This document shows positions 1 to 6,595 of a DNA stretch of 9,129 nucleotides, one piece after another. Each line of letters starts with the position of its first letter. Within the stretch, counting starts at the first letter, position 1. The DNA is from Stenotrophomonas_A sp036566925 (GTDB taxonomy: Bacteria; Pseudomonadota; Gammaproteobacteria; Xanthomonadales; Xanthomonadaceae), in NCBI GenBank assembly GCA_036566925.1, contig DATCVI010000153.1, forward strand, positions 1 through 9,129, in the 5' to 3' direction. A model generated the notes under the pieces. The model ran no database searches. It worked only from the letters and a program-made list of their open reading frames with translations, and was not told the origin of the DNA. A program made the position numbers and the translations under genes.

Positions 1-2
1 CC

Positions 3-647
3 ACCGTCATCCTGCTGGGCCGCAAGCCGGCCAAGCTGGAGCGGCTGTACGACCGTCTCGCCGCACGCGGCCCGGAACCGCTGATTTATCCGCTCGACCT
101 GGTTGGCGCTACGCCAGAGGACTACGCGGCGATGGTGCAGCGGATCGAGAGCGAACTCGGTCGCCTCGACGGCGTGCTGCATTGCGCGGCCGATTTTCCC
201 GGCCTGACCCCGCTCGAATTGACCGACCCGGCAGTGCTGGCGCGCACGCTGCACGTCAATCTCACCGCGCGTGCCTGGCTCTCGCAGGCGTGCCTGCCGC
301 TGTTGCGCCAGCGCGGGGATGCCGCGCTGGTGTTCGTGCTCGATGATCCCGCGCGCGTGGGCCACGCCTACTGGGGCGGCTATGGCGCTGCCCAGTTCGC
401 CCAGCAGGGACTGCTTGCCAGCCTGCACGGCGAAACCGCGGCCGGCCCGGTGCGGGTGTCGGGCTTGCAGCCGGGGCCGATGCGCACCGCATTGCGCTCG
501 CGTGCATACCTGCTCGAAGAAGACACGGAAGCGGTGCCGGCGCAGGCGTATGCCGAGGCTTGCGTGGCGTTGCTGTCGCCTGCCGGCGCCGTGCATCGCG
601 GGCAGCTGTGGCGGCCGTTGCCGGCGGGCGAGGCAGTAGCGATCTAG
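3..647 (+). CDS. YciK-like SDR family protein, 5' end missing, degenerate active site
   Basis: This is an open frame entering from the left edge; 214 residues are visible and the N-terminal Rossmann glycine motif (roughly 35 residues) lies outside the window. The first visible residues, TVILLGRK, match the second beta strand of the YciK branch of short-chain dehydrogenases. The later LDGVLH strand, the VN helix and the PGPMRTALR segment fit the same family, as does the overall length (E. coli YciK is about 252 residues). The fold is clear but the chemistry is doubtful. The tyrosine of YxxxK is kept (codon 381-383), but the lysine is glutamine (393-395), the serine expected 13 residues before the tyrosine is aspartate (342-344), and the NAG motif reads CAA (183-191). 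The helix asparagine (258-260) is kept. This may be a non-catalytic SDR or one with altered chemistry. The substrate is unknown. The internal ATG at 132 is not the start, because homology extends upstream of it. Confidence 0.88.
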   Translation, partial: TVILLGRKPAKLERLYDRLAARGPEPLIYPLDLVGATPEDYAAMVQRIESELGRLDGVLHCAADFPGLTPLELTDPAVLARTLHVNLTARAWLSQACLPLLRQRGDAALVFVLDDPARVGHAYWGGYGAAQFAQQGLLASLHGETAAGPVRVSGLQPGPMRTALRSRAYLLEEDTEAVPAQAYAEACVALLSPAGAVHRGQLWRPLPAGEAVAI

Positions 648-655
648 GCCCTCGC

Positions 656-674
656 GTCGCGGTCGCGGCGCGAC
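656..674 (+). other. GC-rich hairpin downstream of the SDR gene
   Basis: GTCGCG at 656-661 is complementary to CGCGAC at 669-674, giving a 6-bp stem with a 7-base loop, starting 8 bases after the SDR stop codon. No T tract follows, so it does not qualify as a standard intrinsic terminator. It could slow polymerase or protect the mRNA 3' end, or it could be chance in GC-rich DNA. Confidence 0.3.
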
Positions 675-691
675 ACACCGTCGCTCGCAAC

Positions 692-720
692 TGGCCGAAT
701 CCACGCCGAAGCCCGACAAT
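692..720 (+). promoter_or_regulatory. Possible weak sigma-70 promoter for the MarC/YhgN gene
   Basis: GACAAT at 715-720 matches TATAAT at four of six positions and is the most AT-rich patch in the 129-base gap between the SDR and the MarC-family gene. At a 17-base spacing the -35 position would be TGGCCG (692-697), which matches TTGACA at only three positions. The start codon lies 56 bases downstream of the hexamer. This rests on sequence resemblance only. Confidence 0.25.
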
Positions 721-776
721 GCCTGCCGCGCGCGCCGGCCCAGTCGCCGGCCGCACCCGATTTCCCCAGGCTTGCC

Positions 777-1376
777 ATGACCATCCTCTCCGCCGCCCTG
801 CTGCTGTTCCTGATCCTGGACCCGCTGGGCAACATCCCGGTCTTCCTCAGCGTGCTCAAGCCGCTGCCGTCGCGGCGCCAGCGCGTGGTGCTGGCGCGCG
901 AGCTGCTGATCGCGCTATTCGTGCTGATGGGCTTCCTGTGGGGCGGCAAGTACGCGCTGGAAATGATGCACCTGCGCCAGGAGTCGGTCTCCATCGCCGG
1001 CGGCATCGTGCTGTTCCTGATCGGCATCCGCATGATCTTCCCGCGGCCGGAAGGCCTGATGGGCGAGATCCCGGACGGCGAACCCTTCATCGTGCCGCTG
1101 GCCATTCCGCTGGTGGCCGGTCCGTCCGGCATGGCCGCGGTGATGTTGATGGGCAGTGGCGAGCCGCACCGGTTGCCGGACTTCAGCCTGGCCCTGCTGA
1201 TCGCCTGGGGCGCGACCTCGGCGATCCTGTTCAGCGCCACCCTTTTGTACAAGCTGCTGGGCATCCGCGCCCTGTCGGCGCTGGAGCGGCTGATGGGCAT
1301 GCTGCTGGTGGCGATCTCGGTGCAGATGTTCCTCGACGGCCTGGGCACCTACCTCAAGCTGCCCGTCGCGATCTGA
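777..1376 (+). CDS. yhgN: MarC/YhgN family inner-membrane protein
   Basis: A 199-residue protein, the usual length for the MarC (UPF0056) family; the E. coli YhgN paralogue is about 197 residues. Six hydrophobic segments can be read at about residues 2-27, 41-60, 70-89, 103-125, 137-160 and 170-189. Family signatures are DPLGN at 15-19, an ESVSIAGG helix start at 69-76, FIVPLAIPLVAGP at 104-116 and ALERLMG near 168-174. Wording throughout is closer to YhgN than to MarC itself. The family's biochemical function is not established; the original link of MarC to multiple antibiotic resistance was not upheld, and a transporter role is only presumed. The ATG at 777 is chosen because the first helix begins directly after it; no good Shine-Dalgarno sequence is visible. 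It is probably its own transcription unit. Confidence 0.93.
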   Translation: MTILSAALLLFLILDPLGNIPVFLSVLKPLPSRRQRVVLARELLIALFVLMGFLWGGKYALEMMHLRQESVSIAGGIVLFLIGIRMIFPRPEGLMGEIPDGEPFIVPLAIPLVAGPSGMAAVMLMGSGEPHRLPDFSLALLIAWGATSAILFSATLLYKLLGIRALSALERLMGMLLVAISVQMFLDGLGTYLKLPVAI

Positions 1377-1557
1377 AGCGAGCGCCGGGCTTGTTTAGGC
1401 CAGGTGAGGGTGGGTTGACCGTGGCCTTGCAGCGGGCCCGATGCTGCGACCGCACATAAGTGACTGATTCATCGCAAGTCGCTGTGCTGTAAGCGTTTCC
1501 CTGGCCGTCGCATAACGCGTTCGTCGTCACGAGCCGGTCACATTTCGCCCTTACCGT

Positions 1558-1580
1558 GTTAACCTGTTGTTAACCGTTGC
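1558..1580 (+). repeat. Tandem 11-bp TTAACC repeat containing two GTTAAC palindromes
   Basis: Two copies, TTAACCTGTTG (1559-1569) and TTAACCGTTGC (1570-1580), are directly adjacent. Each TTAAC follows a G, giving two GTTAAC palindromes at 1558-1563 and 1569-1574 whose starts are 11 bp apart, about one helical turn. The degenerate TTACCGTG at 1551-1558 precedes them. This AT-rich patch in GC-rich DNA lies about 120 bases upstream of the receptor start codon. Same-face spacing fits a protein binding site such as an operator or activator site; the protein is unknown. Confidence 0.5.
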
Positions 1581-1625
1581 GGCAGAAACCAGCGCGGCGG
1601 TAGGGACCCCCAGATCAAGACAGCG

Positions 1626-1662
1626 CGTTGCCTGCAACGGCAATGGCTGAGCCGTTTTTCTT
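1626..1662 (+). promoter_or_regulatory. Attenuator-like overlapping hairpins in the receptor leader
   Basis: Hairpin A pairs CGTTG (1626-1630) with CAACG (1635-1639) around a 4-base loop. Hairpin B pairs AACGGC (1636-1641) with GCCGTT (1651-1656) around a 9-base loop and runs into a T-rich tract (1655-1662, one C). The arms share 1636-1639, so A and B cannot form together. That is the arrangement of an antiterminator and a terminator ahead of a gene. Hairpin B is short, so termination would be partial at best. No ligand pocket or leader peptide was identified. Confidence 0.35.
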
Positions 1663-1681
1663 CGCTATCCGCCAACGCATC

Positions 1682-1685
1682 GAGG
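1682..1685 (+). promoter_or_regulatory. Ribosome binding site of the TonB-dependent receptor gene
   Basis: GAGG sits 9 bases before the ATG at 1695 and decides between that start and the in-frame ATG at 1719, which has no comparable site at proper distance. Confidence 0.6.
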
Positions 1686-1694
1686 CTACCGCCC

Positions 1695-4600
1695 ATGACC
1701 CACCCGCGTCCGTTCCGCATGTCCAAGCTCACGCTTGGCCTCGTGGCTGCACTTGCCGCCGCCCCCGTCTTCGCCCAGAGCACCTCCGCCGGCGTCGGCG
1801 GCGTGGTCACCACCACGGCCGGCGCGCCGGTGGCTGGCGCTGAAGTGACCATCACCCACTCGGAATCGGGCACGGTCAGCCGCGCCACCACGGACGACGC
1901 CGGTCGCTACACCGCACGCGGCCTGCGCGTCGGCGGCCCGTACACCATCACCGTCACCAAGCCGGGCGAAGGCACCAAGACCGAAGACGGCGTCTACCTG
2001 ACGCTGAACCAGGTCAACACCGTCAATGCGCAGTTGACCGGCGATATGGCCACCCTGGACACCGTCACCGCGATCGCCGTGGCCGGTGGCTCGGAAGTGT
2101 TCAGCGCCAACAAGATGGGCGCCGGCACCTCGATCGACCAGCAGAAGATCGAGGCCATGCCGTCGATCAACGGCAACATCCAGGACTACATGCGCCTCGA
2201 CCCGCGCGTGGCGTTCGTCGACCGCGCTTCGGGCACCATCTCGGCCGGCGGCCAGAACCCGCGCTTCAACTCGATCAGCATCGACGGCGTGTCCGCTTCG
2301 GATACCTTCGGCCTGGAAGGCAACAACATGCCGACCCGCCGCCAGCCGGTGTCGATGGAAGCGATCGAAGCGATCGACATCAACCTGTCGAACTACGACG
2401 TCTCCATCGCCGCGGCCTCCGGTGCCACCGTCAATGCGGTGACCAAGTCCGGTACCAATGAATTCCACGGCTCGGTGTACGGTTCCTACCGTGACGGCAG
2501 CTGGTTCGGCGACAACCCGGACGGCAGCAAGTTCAACGGCTTCGACAGCGAGAAGACCTATGGCATGACCCTGGGCGGCCCGATCGTCAAGGACAAGCTG
2601 TTTTTCTTCGCCAACTACGAGAAGTTCGAGCAGAAGGCACCGGGCGCCGACCTCGGCAGCTCGGCGCTGGGCAAGGCCAATGCGGTCATCGACATGGGCG
2701 ACATCGCGCGCGCTCAGCAGATTGCCCAGGACACCTGGGGCTTCGATGCCGGCGGCCTGGACAGCAACGGCAACACCGATCTCGAAGAGTACGCGCTGAA
2801 GCTGGACTGGAACATCTCCGATGCCCACCGCGCCAGCCTGCGCTACAGCAAGCTCGAGCAGAGCAAGCTGCGCATCAACGGCATGAGCAGTTCCAGCCAG
2901 GTTTCGCTGAGCTCGTACTGGTACCAGCACGAGAAGAGCAACGAGAGCTACGTCGGCCAGGTGTTCAGTGACTGGACCGACACCTTCTCGACCGAGTTCA
3001 AGGTGTCCTACCGCGACTACTCGGCCGTGCGCGTGGTCCCGACCACCGCGCCGAGCGTGGCGATCTACTTCGGCGGCTCGCAGGCCTCCCCGACCGGCGA
3101 CGTGCTGTACCTCGGCACCGAGACCAACTCGCAGAACAACATCCTGCAGACCAAGACGTGGAACTACTACGGTGCCGGTACCTGGACCCTGGGCGACCAC
3201 GAGCTGAAGTTCGGCGTTGACTACAGCGACAACGAAATCTTCAACTACTACGGCGCCAACTCGTGGGGCGTGTACCGCTTCTACGGCCTGGACAACTTCG
3301 CTTCGGGTAACTGGAGCCAGTACGACCTCAGCGCCGAGACCTCGCCGGGCTCGATCGCCGCCGACTTCAACCTGAAGAACATCGGCCTGTTCGTGCAGGA
3401 CACCTGGTACGTCAACAGCAACCTGACCCTGACCCTGGGCCTGCGTGGCGACCGCGCCGACACCAGCCCGAACCCGGCTTACAACGCCGCTGCGTCGGAC
3501 TACTTCGGCTACAACAACAGCGAAGTCTTCTCCAAGGACTTCCTGATCCAGCCGCGCTTCGGCTTCAACTACACCTTCGACAGCGAGCGCCCGACCCAGC
3601 TGCGCGGTGGCGTGGGCCTGTTCCAGGGTGATGCGCCGAGCGTGTGGGTGAGCAACAGCTACTCCACCACCGGCTTCAACTACGCCTCGTATCAGCTGTT
3701 CAACGCGACGGCCGTGCCGCCGGTGGCCTTCAGCCCCGATGGCCTGAACCAGAATGTGCCGACCACCGCGGGCTCCTCGCAGCAGAACGTCAACTTCGTC
3801 GGCAACGACTTCAAGTTGCCGTCGGTGTGGAAGGCCAACCTGGCGTTCGACCATGAGCTGCCGTGGTACGGCATCGTCGGTTCGGCCGAGCTGTTGCTGA
3901 CCAAGGTCAAGAACGCGCTGTACTACCAGGCCTTGAACCTCGGCCCGGTGGTCGATGGCGAGCTGCAGCCGCGCTTCATTGGCCCGGATGGCCGCGACCT
4001 GTACTGGAACCCGGCCCGTACCGGCCGCCCGTGGGCTTCGGGCGACGCGCGCAATGGCCGCGACGGCCGTTTCAACAACGTCTACCTGGTCGACAACACC
4101 GACAAGGGCCGTACCTCGCAGTTCACCGTCTCGCTGACCAAGCCGTTCACCGAAGGCAGCGACTGGTCGTGGACCCTGGGTTACACCTACACCGACGCCA
4201 CCGAAGTCGGCAGCCTGACCAGCTCGACCGCCAGCTCCGGCTGGGGCTACCAGTACGCGTTCAATGCCAACTCGGAGACCGAGAACACCTCGCGCTACGA
4301 GATCAAGGATCGCATCAGCGGCCAGCTGAACTGGCAGCACAACTTCTTCGGCGACTACCGCACCCAGGTTGGCCTGGTGTACGAAGGCCGCAGCGGTCGT
4401 CCGTTCAGCTACGTCTACAACGGCGACGCCAACGGCGACAACCGCACCGCCAACGACCTGTTCTACGTGCCGTCGGGCCCAGGCGATGTGCTGTTCGGCA
4501 CCCTCAATGCCAATGGCACCTTCAGGGCCGATCCGGCCCTGGAAAAGCAGTTCTACGACTGGCTGGCCGCCAACCCGCAGCTTGCCAAGTACGCGGGCAG

Positions 4601-4937
4601 CTACGCGCCGGCCAATGAGTTCCGCACCGGCTGGATCAACACGTTCGATGTGCGCATCAGCCAGGAACTGCCGGGCTTCATGAAGGGCCACAAGTCCGAG
4701 ATCTGGCTGGATATCCAGAACGTGGGCAACCTGCTGAACAAGGATTGGGGACAGATCTACGACTACGGCTTCTACGCCGACGCTCGTGTCGCCAACCTGC
4801 AGGGCATCTACAACGGCAAGTACGTGTACAACCAGTTGTATCTCGACAAGCCGACCGTGGCCAACGCCGACGCCGACGGCTTCAACGTCGGTGTCTCGCA
4901 GTGGTCGCTGCAGCTGGGCTTCCGCTACCAGTTCTGA
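1695..4937 (+). CDS. Oar-like TonB-dependent outer-membrane receptor
   Basis: A 1080-residue protein, normal for Oar-type receptors. A signal peptide spans about residues 1-27 with cleavage expected after PVFA. Residues 30-114 form a carboxypeptidase-regulatory-like (CnaB-type) beta sandwich. A TonB-box-like DTVTAIAV follows at 122-129. The plug is at about 140-250, ending in the VTKSGTNEFHG segment, and the barrel runs from about 260 to a C-terminal aromatic strand ending FRYQF, as outer-membrane barrels require for insertion. The GRSGRPFSYVYNGDANGD segment near 898-915 is typical of the Oar group; D911, N913 and D915 could hold a metal. These proteins sit in the outer membrane and use TonB/ExbBD energy; the substrate cannot be read from sequence. 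The Myxococcus founder is linked to fruiting-body development. It has its own leader upstream and a strong terminator after it, so it is probably monocistronic. Confidence 0.95.
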   Translation: MTHPRPFRMSKLTLGLVAALAAAPVFAQSTSAGVGGVVTTTAGAPVAGAEVTITHSESGTVSRATTDDAGRYTARGLRVGGPYTITVTKPGEGTKTEDGVYLTLNQVNTVNAQLTGDMATLDTVTAIAVAGGSEVFSANKMGAGTSIDQQKIEAMPSINGNIQDYMRLDPRVAFVDRASGTISAGGQNPRFNSISIDGVSASDTFGLEGNNMPTRRQPVSMEAIEAIDINLSNYDVSIAAASGATVNAVTKSGTNEFHGSVYGSYRDGSWFGDNPDGSKFNGFDSEKTYGMTLGGPIVKDKLFFFANYEKFEQKAPGADLGSSALGKANAVIDMGDIARAQQIAQDTWGFDAGGLDSNGNTDLEEYALKLDWNISDAHRASLRYSKLEQSKLRINGMSSSSQVSLSSYWYQHEKSNESYVGQVFSDWTDTFSTEFKVSYRDYSAVRVVPTTAPSVAIYFGGSQASPTGDVLYLGTETNSQNNILQTKTWNYYGAGTWTLGDHELKFGVDYSDNEIFNYYGANSWGVYRFYGLDNFASGNWSQYDLSAETSPGSIAADFNLKNIGLFVQDTWYVNSNLTLTLGLRGDRADTSPNPAYNAAASDYFGYNNSEVFSKDFLIQPRFGFNYTFDSERPTQLRGGVGLFQGDAPSVWVSNSYSTTGFNYASYQLFNATAVPPVAFSPDGLNQNVPTTAGSSQQNVNFVGNDFKLPSVWKANLAFDHELPWYGIVGSAELLLTKVKNALYYQALNLGPVVDGELQPRFIGPDGRDLYWNPARTGRPWASGDARNGRDGRFNNVYLVDNTDKGRTSQFTVSLTKPFTEGSDWSWTLGYTYTDATEVGSLTSSTASSGWGYQYAFNANSETENTSRYEIKDRISGQLNWQHNFFGDYRTQVGLVYEGRSGRPFSYVYNGDANGDNRTANDLFYVPSGPGDVLFGTLNANGTFRADPALEKQFYDWLAANPQLAKYAGSYAPANEFRTGWINTFDVRISQELPGFMKGHKSEIWLDIQNVGNLLNKDWGQIYDYGFYADARVANLQGIYNGKYVYNQLYLDKPTVANADADGFNVGVSQWSLQLGFRYQF

Positions 4938-4963
4938 TCCGTCGGAACCGTAGCGAAATGGAC

Positions 4964-4994
4964 AACGGCCGGGGTGACCCGGCCGTTTTCTTTT
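4964..4994 (+). terminator. Strong intrinsic terminator after the receptor gene
   Basis: AACGGCCGGG (4964-4973) pairs perfectly with CCCGGCCGTT (4978-4987) to give a 10-bp stem closed by a GTGA (GNRA-type) tetraloop, followed by a T-rich run to 4994 with a single C. It starts 27 bases after the receptor stop codon and ends 49 bases before the ppnN start, separating the two transcripts. Confidence 0.92.
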
Positions 4995-5030
4995 GCCAGC
5001 GTGGGTGGGTTACAGTCCCGCGGCTGCATT

Positions 5031-5037
5031 GAAGGAG
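5031..5037 (+). promoter_or_regulatory. Ribosome binding site of ppnN
   Basis: GAAGGAG lies 6 bases before the ATG at 5044, a near-consensus site. It supports the longer start, which gives the protein a tail of about 15 residues before the region matching E. coli PpnN. Confidence 0.8.
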
Positions 5038-5043
5038 TAGCTC

Positions 5044-6435
5044 ATGGAACAAGGCAACAATACGAGCGGTTCGGCCCTGCCGACCGTGGACGCGCGGATC
5101 TACCCGCGTGGCGGCCTGGACGTGCTGTCGCGGGCCGAAGTGGCACGCCTGCGCGACGCCTCCGCCGGCGGCATGCACGAGCTGCTGCGCCGTTGCGCGC
5201 TGGCCGTGCTCACCAGCGGCAGCGCCTCGGACGACCCGCGCGCGGCGCGGGACCTGTACCCGGATTTCGACATCCAGGTCACCCAGCAGGACCGCGGCGT
5301 GCGCATCGACCTGAAGAAGGCGCCGGCAATGGCCTTCGTCGATGGCGAGATCATCCGCGGCGTGGCCGAACTGCTGTTTGCGGTGGTGCGCGACCTGGCC
5401 TACATGGCGATCGAGCTCGGGCCGCAGTACGCCGCAGACCTGGAGTCGGGCGAGGGCATCACCAACGCGGTGTTCGGGCTGCTGCGCAACGCCCGCATCC
5501 TGCACCCGGCCGACCCCAACCTGGTGGTGTGCTGGGGCGGCCACTCGATCTCGCGCGACGAATACCTCTATACCAAGCAGGTCGGTTATGACCTCGGCCT
5601 GCGCGGGCTGGATATCTGCACCGGCTGCGGCCCGGGCGCGATGAAGGGCCCGATGAAGGGCGCCACCATCGCCCATGCCAAGCAGCGCCGCCACAACACT
5701 CGCTACATCGGCGTGACCGAGCCGGGCATCATCGCCGCCGAGTCGCCGAACCCGATCGTCAACAACCTGGTGATCATGCCGGACATCGAAAAGCGCCTGG
5801 AGGCGTTCGTCCGCATTGGCCACGGCATCATCGTGTTCCCGGGCGGCGTCGGTACCGCCGAGGAAATTCTGTACCTGCTCGGCATCCTGCTGCGCGAGGA
5901 GAACGAAGGGCTGCCGCTACCGCTGATCCTCACCGGGCCGACCATCGCCGCGCCATACTTCGAACAGATCGACCGTTTCATCCGGCTGACCCTGGGCGAG
6001 GCGGCGGCCGCGCGCTACGAAATCATCACCGGCGACCCGGTCGAAGTGGCGCGGCGCATGACCCGCGGCATCAAGCAGGTGCGCGAATACCGCATCGCCC
6101 AGCGCGATTCGTTCTACTTCAACTGGTCGCTGACCATTCCCGAGGAATACCAGCGCCCGTTCGTGCCGACCCACGAAGCAATGGCCGCGCTCGACCTGCA
6201 CCAGGGCCGCCCGGCCTCGGCGCTGGCCGCCGACCTGCGACGCGCGTTCTCCGGCATCGTCGCTGGCAACGTCAAGGAAGAGAGCATGCAGCGCATCGAG
6301 GAGCACGGGCCGTTCGAGATCCACGGCGACCCGGCGATGATGCAGGCGCTGGACGGGCTGCTGCGCGCTTTCGTGGAGCAGCGCCGGATGAAGATTTCCG
6401 GGGAGTACAAGCCTTGTTATCGGGTCATGGCCTGA
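5044..6435 (+). CDS. ppnN: Pyrimidine/purine nucleotide 5'-monophosphate nucleosidase, LOG family
   Basis: A 463-residue protein matching E. coli PpnN (YgdH, about 454 residues) along nearly its whole length. It hydrolyses the N-glycosidic bond of nucleoside monophosphates to free base and ribose 5-phosphate in the cytoplasm; in E. coli it acts as a tetramer and is stimulated by (p)ppGpp. The order is an N-terminal domain (about 20-150, DUF4478 type), the Rossmann-like LOG core (about 155-335) and a C-terminal domain (about 340-460, DUF3412 type). Core motifs are CWGGHSI at 163-169, the CTGCGPGAMKGPMKG loop at 192-206 and PGGVGTAEE at 266-274, which carries the catalytic glutamate and phosphate-binding glycines. 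IMPDIEKRLEAFVR and LRRAFSGIVAGNVKE are also near-identical to E. coli. Older 'lysine decarboxylase' labels for this family are wrong. The gene sits alone after the receptor terminator, so it should have its own promoter in the short gap, though none is obvious. Confidence 0.96.
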   Translation: MEQGNNTSGSALPTVDARIYPRGGLDVLSRAEVARLRDASAGGMHELLRRCALAVLTSGSASDDPRAARDLYPDFDIQVTQQDRGVRIDLKKAPAMAFVDGEIIRGVAELLFAVVRDLAYMAIELGPQYAADLESGEGITNAVFGLLRNARILHPADPNLVVCWGGHSISRDEYLYTKQVGYDLGLRGLDICTGCGPGAMKGPMKGATIAHAKQRRHNTRYIGVTEPGIIAAESPNPIVNNLVIMPDIEKRLEAFVRIGHGIIVFPGGVGTAEEILYLLGILLREENEGLPLPLILTGPTIAAPYFEQIDRFIRLTLGEAAAARYEIITGDPVEVARRMTRGIKQVREYRIAQRDSFYFNWSLTIPEEYQRPFVPTHEAMAALDLHQGRPASALAADLRRAFSGIVAGNVKEESMQRIEEHGPFEIHGDPAMMQALDGLLRAFVEQRRMKISGEYKPCYRVMA

Positions 6436-6451
6436 CCCGGTAGGCCGGCAG

Positions 6452-6474
6452 GGTGGGGCGGCCAACGCCCCGCC
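6452..6474 (+). other. GC-rich hairpin downstream of ppnN
   Basis: GGGGCG (6455-6460) pairs with CGCCCC (6466-6471) around a 5-base loop, and the stem can extend outward through a T-G wobble and two G-C pairs (6452-6454 with 6472-6474). It begins 16 bases after the ppnN stop. There is no T tract, so it may be a rho-dependent or mRNA-stabilising structure, or chance. Confidence 0.35.
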
Positions 6475-6483
6475 GCGGCGGCC

Positions 6484-6503
6484 GGCGTCAAAGCCTTGAC
6501 GCC
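6484..6503 (+). repeat. Perfect 8-bp inverted repeat upstream of the pilin operon
   Basis: GGCGTCAA (6484-6491) is complementary to TTGACGCC (6496-6503) with a 4-base AGCC spacer. No T tract follows. The right arm contains TTGACG, five of six matches to a sigma-70 -35 hexamer, but no AT-rich -10 stands 16-18 bases further on. It may be an operator dyad or an RNA hairpin of the ppnN 3' end. Confidence 0.45.
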
Positions 6504-6595
6504 CGTCCGCCCGAACCGACCGTTCGTCCCGCCCGGGCTTGCCGCCGGCAGCGCCCGCGGGCAGTCTGGGCATCTACACGCTGGGGAGCGTATGT

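Larger units (their letters stand above)
1377..1694 (+). other. 318-base intergenic region with the receptor gene leader
   Basis: No credible gene is present. The first half holds a GCAGC/GCTGC inverted repeat (1429-1433 with 1443-1447) around a GGGCCC loop without a T tract, so no clear terminator for the MarC/YhgN gene is seen. The middle holds an 11-bp tandem TTAACC repeat at 1559-1580. The last 70 bases hold two overlapping hairpins and a T-rich run, then the ribosome binding site of the receptor gene. No convincing -35/-10 pair was found by eye, so the transcription start is not placed. Confidence 0.7.

Noticed and set aside
1429..1447. GCAGC/GCTGC inverted repeat as a terminator for the MarC/YhgN gene
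   Set aside because: The stem is only 5 bp with a 9-base loop and no T tract, so it does not support a terminator call.
560..1459. A 299-codon plus-strand frame overlapping the SDR end and the MarC/YhgN gene
   Set aside because: The arginine/alanine/proline-rich translation has no family resemblance, and the MarC/YhgN frame at 777-1376 accounts for the region.
1559..1891. A possible small divergent minus-strand gene in the receptor leader
   Set aside because: It overlaps the receptor signal peptide and N-terminal domain, has no recognisable content, and its stop falls inside the TTAACC repeat only because TTAACC contains TTA.
1686..4691. A 1001-codon open frame on the minus strand covering almost the whole receptor gene
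   Set aside because: It is a mirror of the GC-rich third-position bias of the plus-strand gene. Its translation is a low-complexity mix rich in V, A, G, R and H with no recognisable domain, while the plus strand encodes a complete receptor with signal peptide and C-terminal aromatic residue.
4882..5823. A 313-codon minus-strand frame across the receptor end and ppnN
   Set aside because: It crosses the intrinsic terminator and lies opposite two well-supported genes; composition is shadow-like.
6539..6595. Extended TTG start for the FimT-type pilin
   Set aside because: The ATG at 6596 has GGGGAG at good spacing and gives a standard 8-residue basic leader; the longer form would have an atypical 27-residue leader with no ribosome site.
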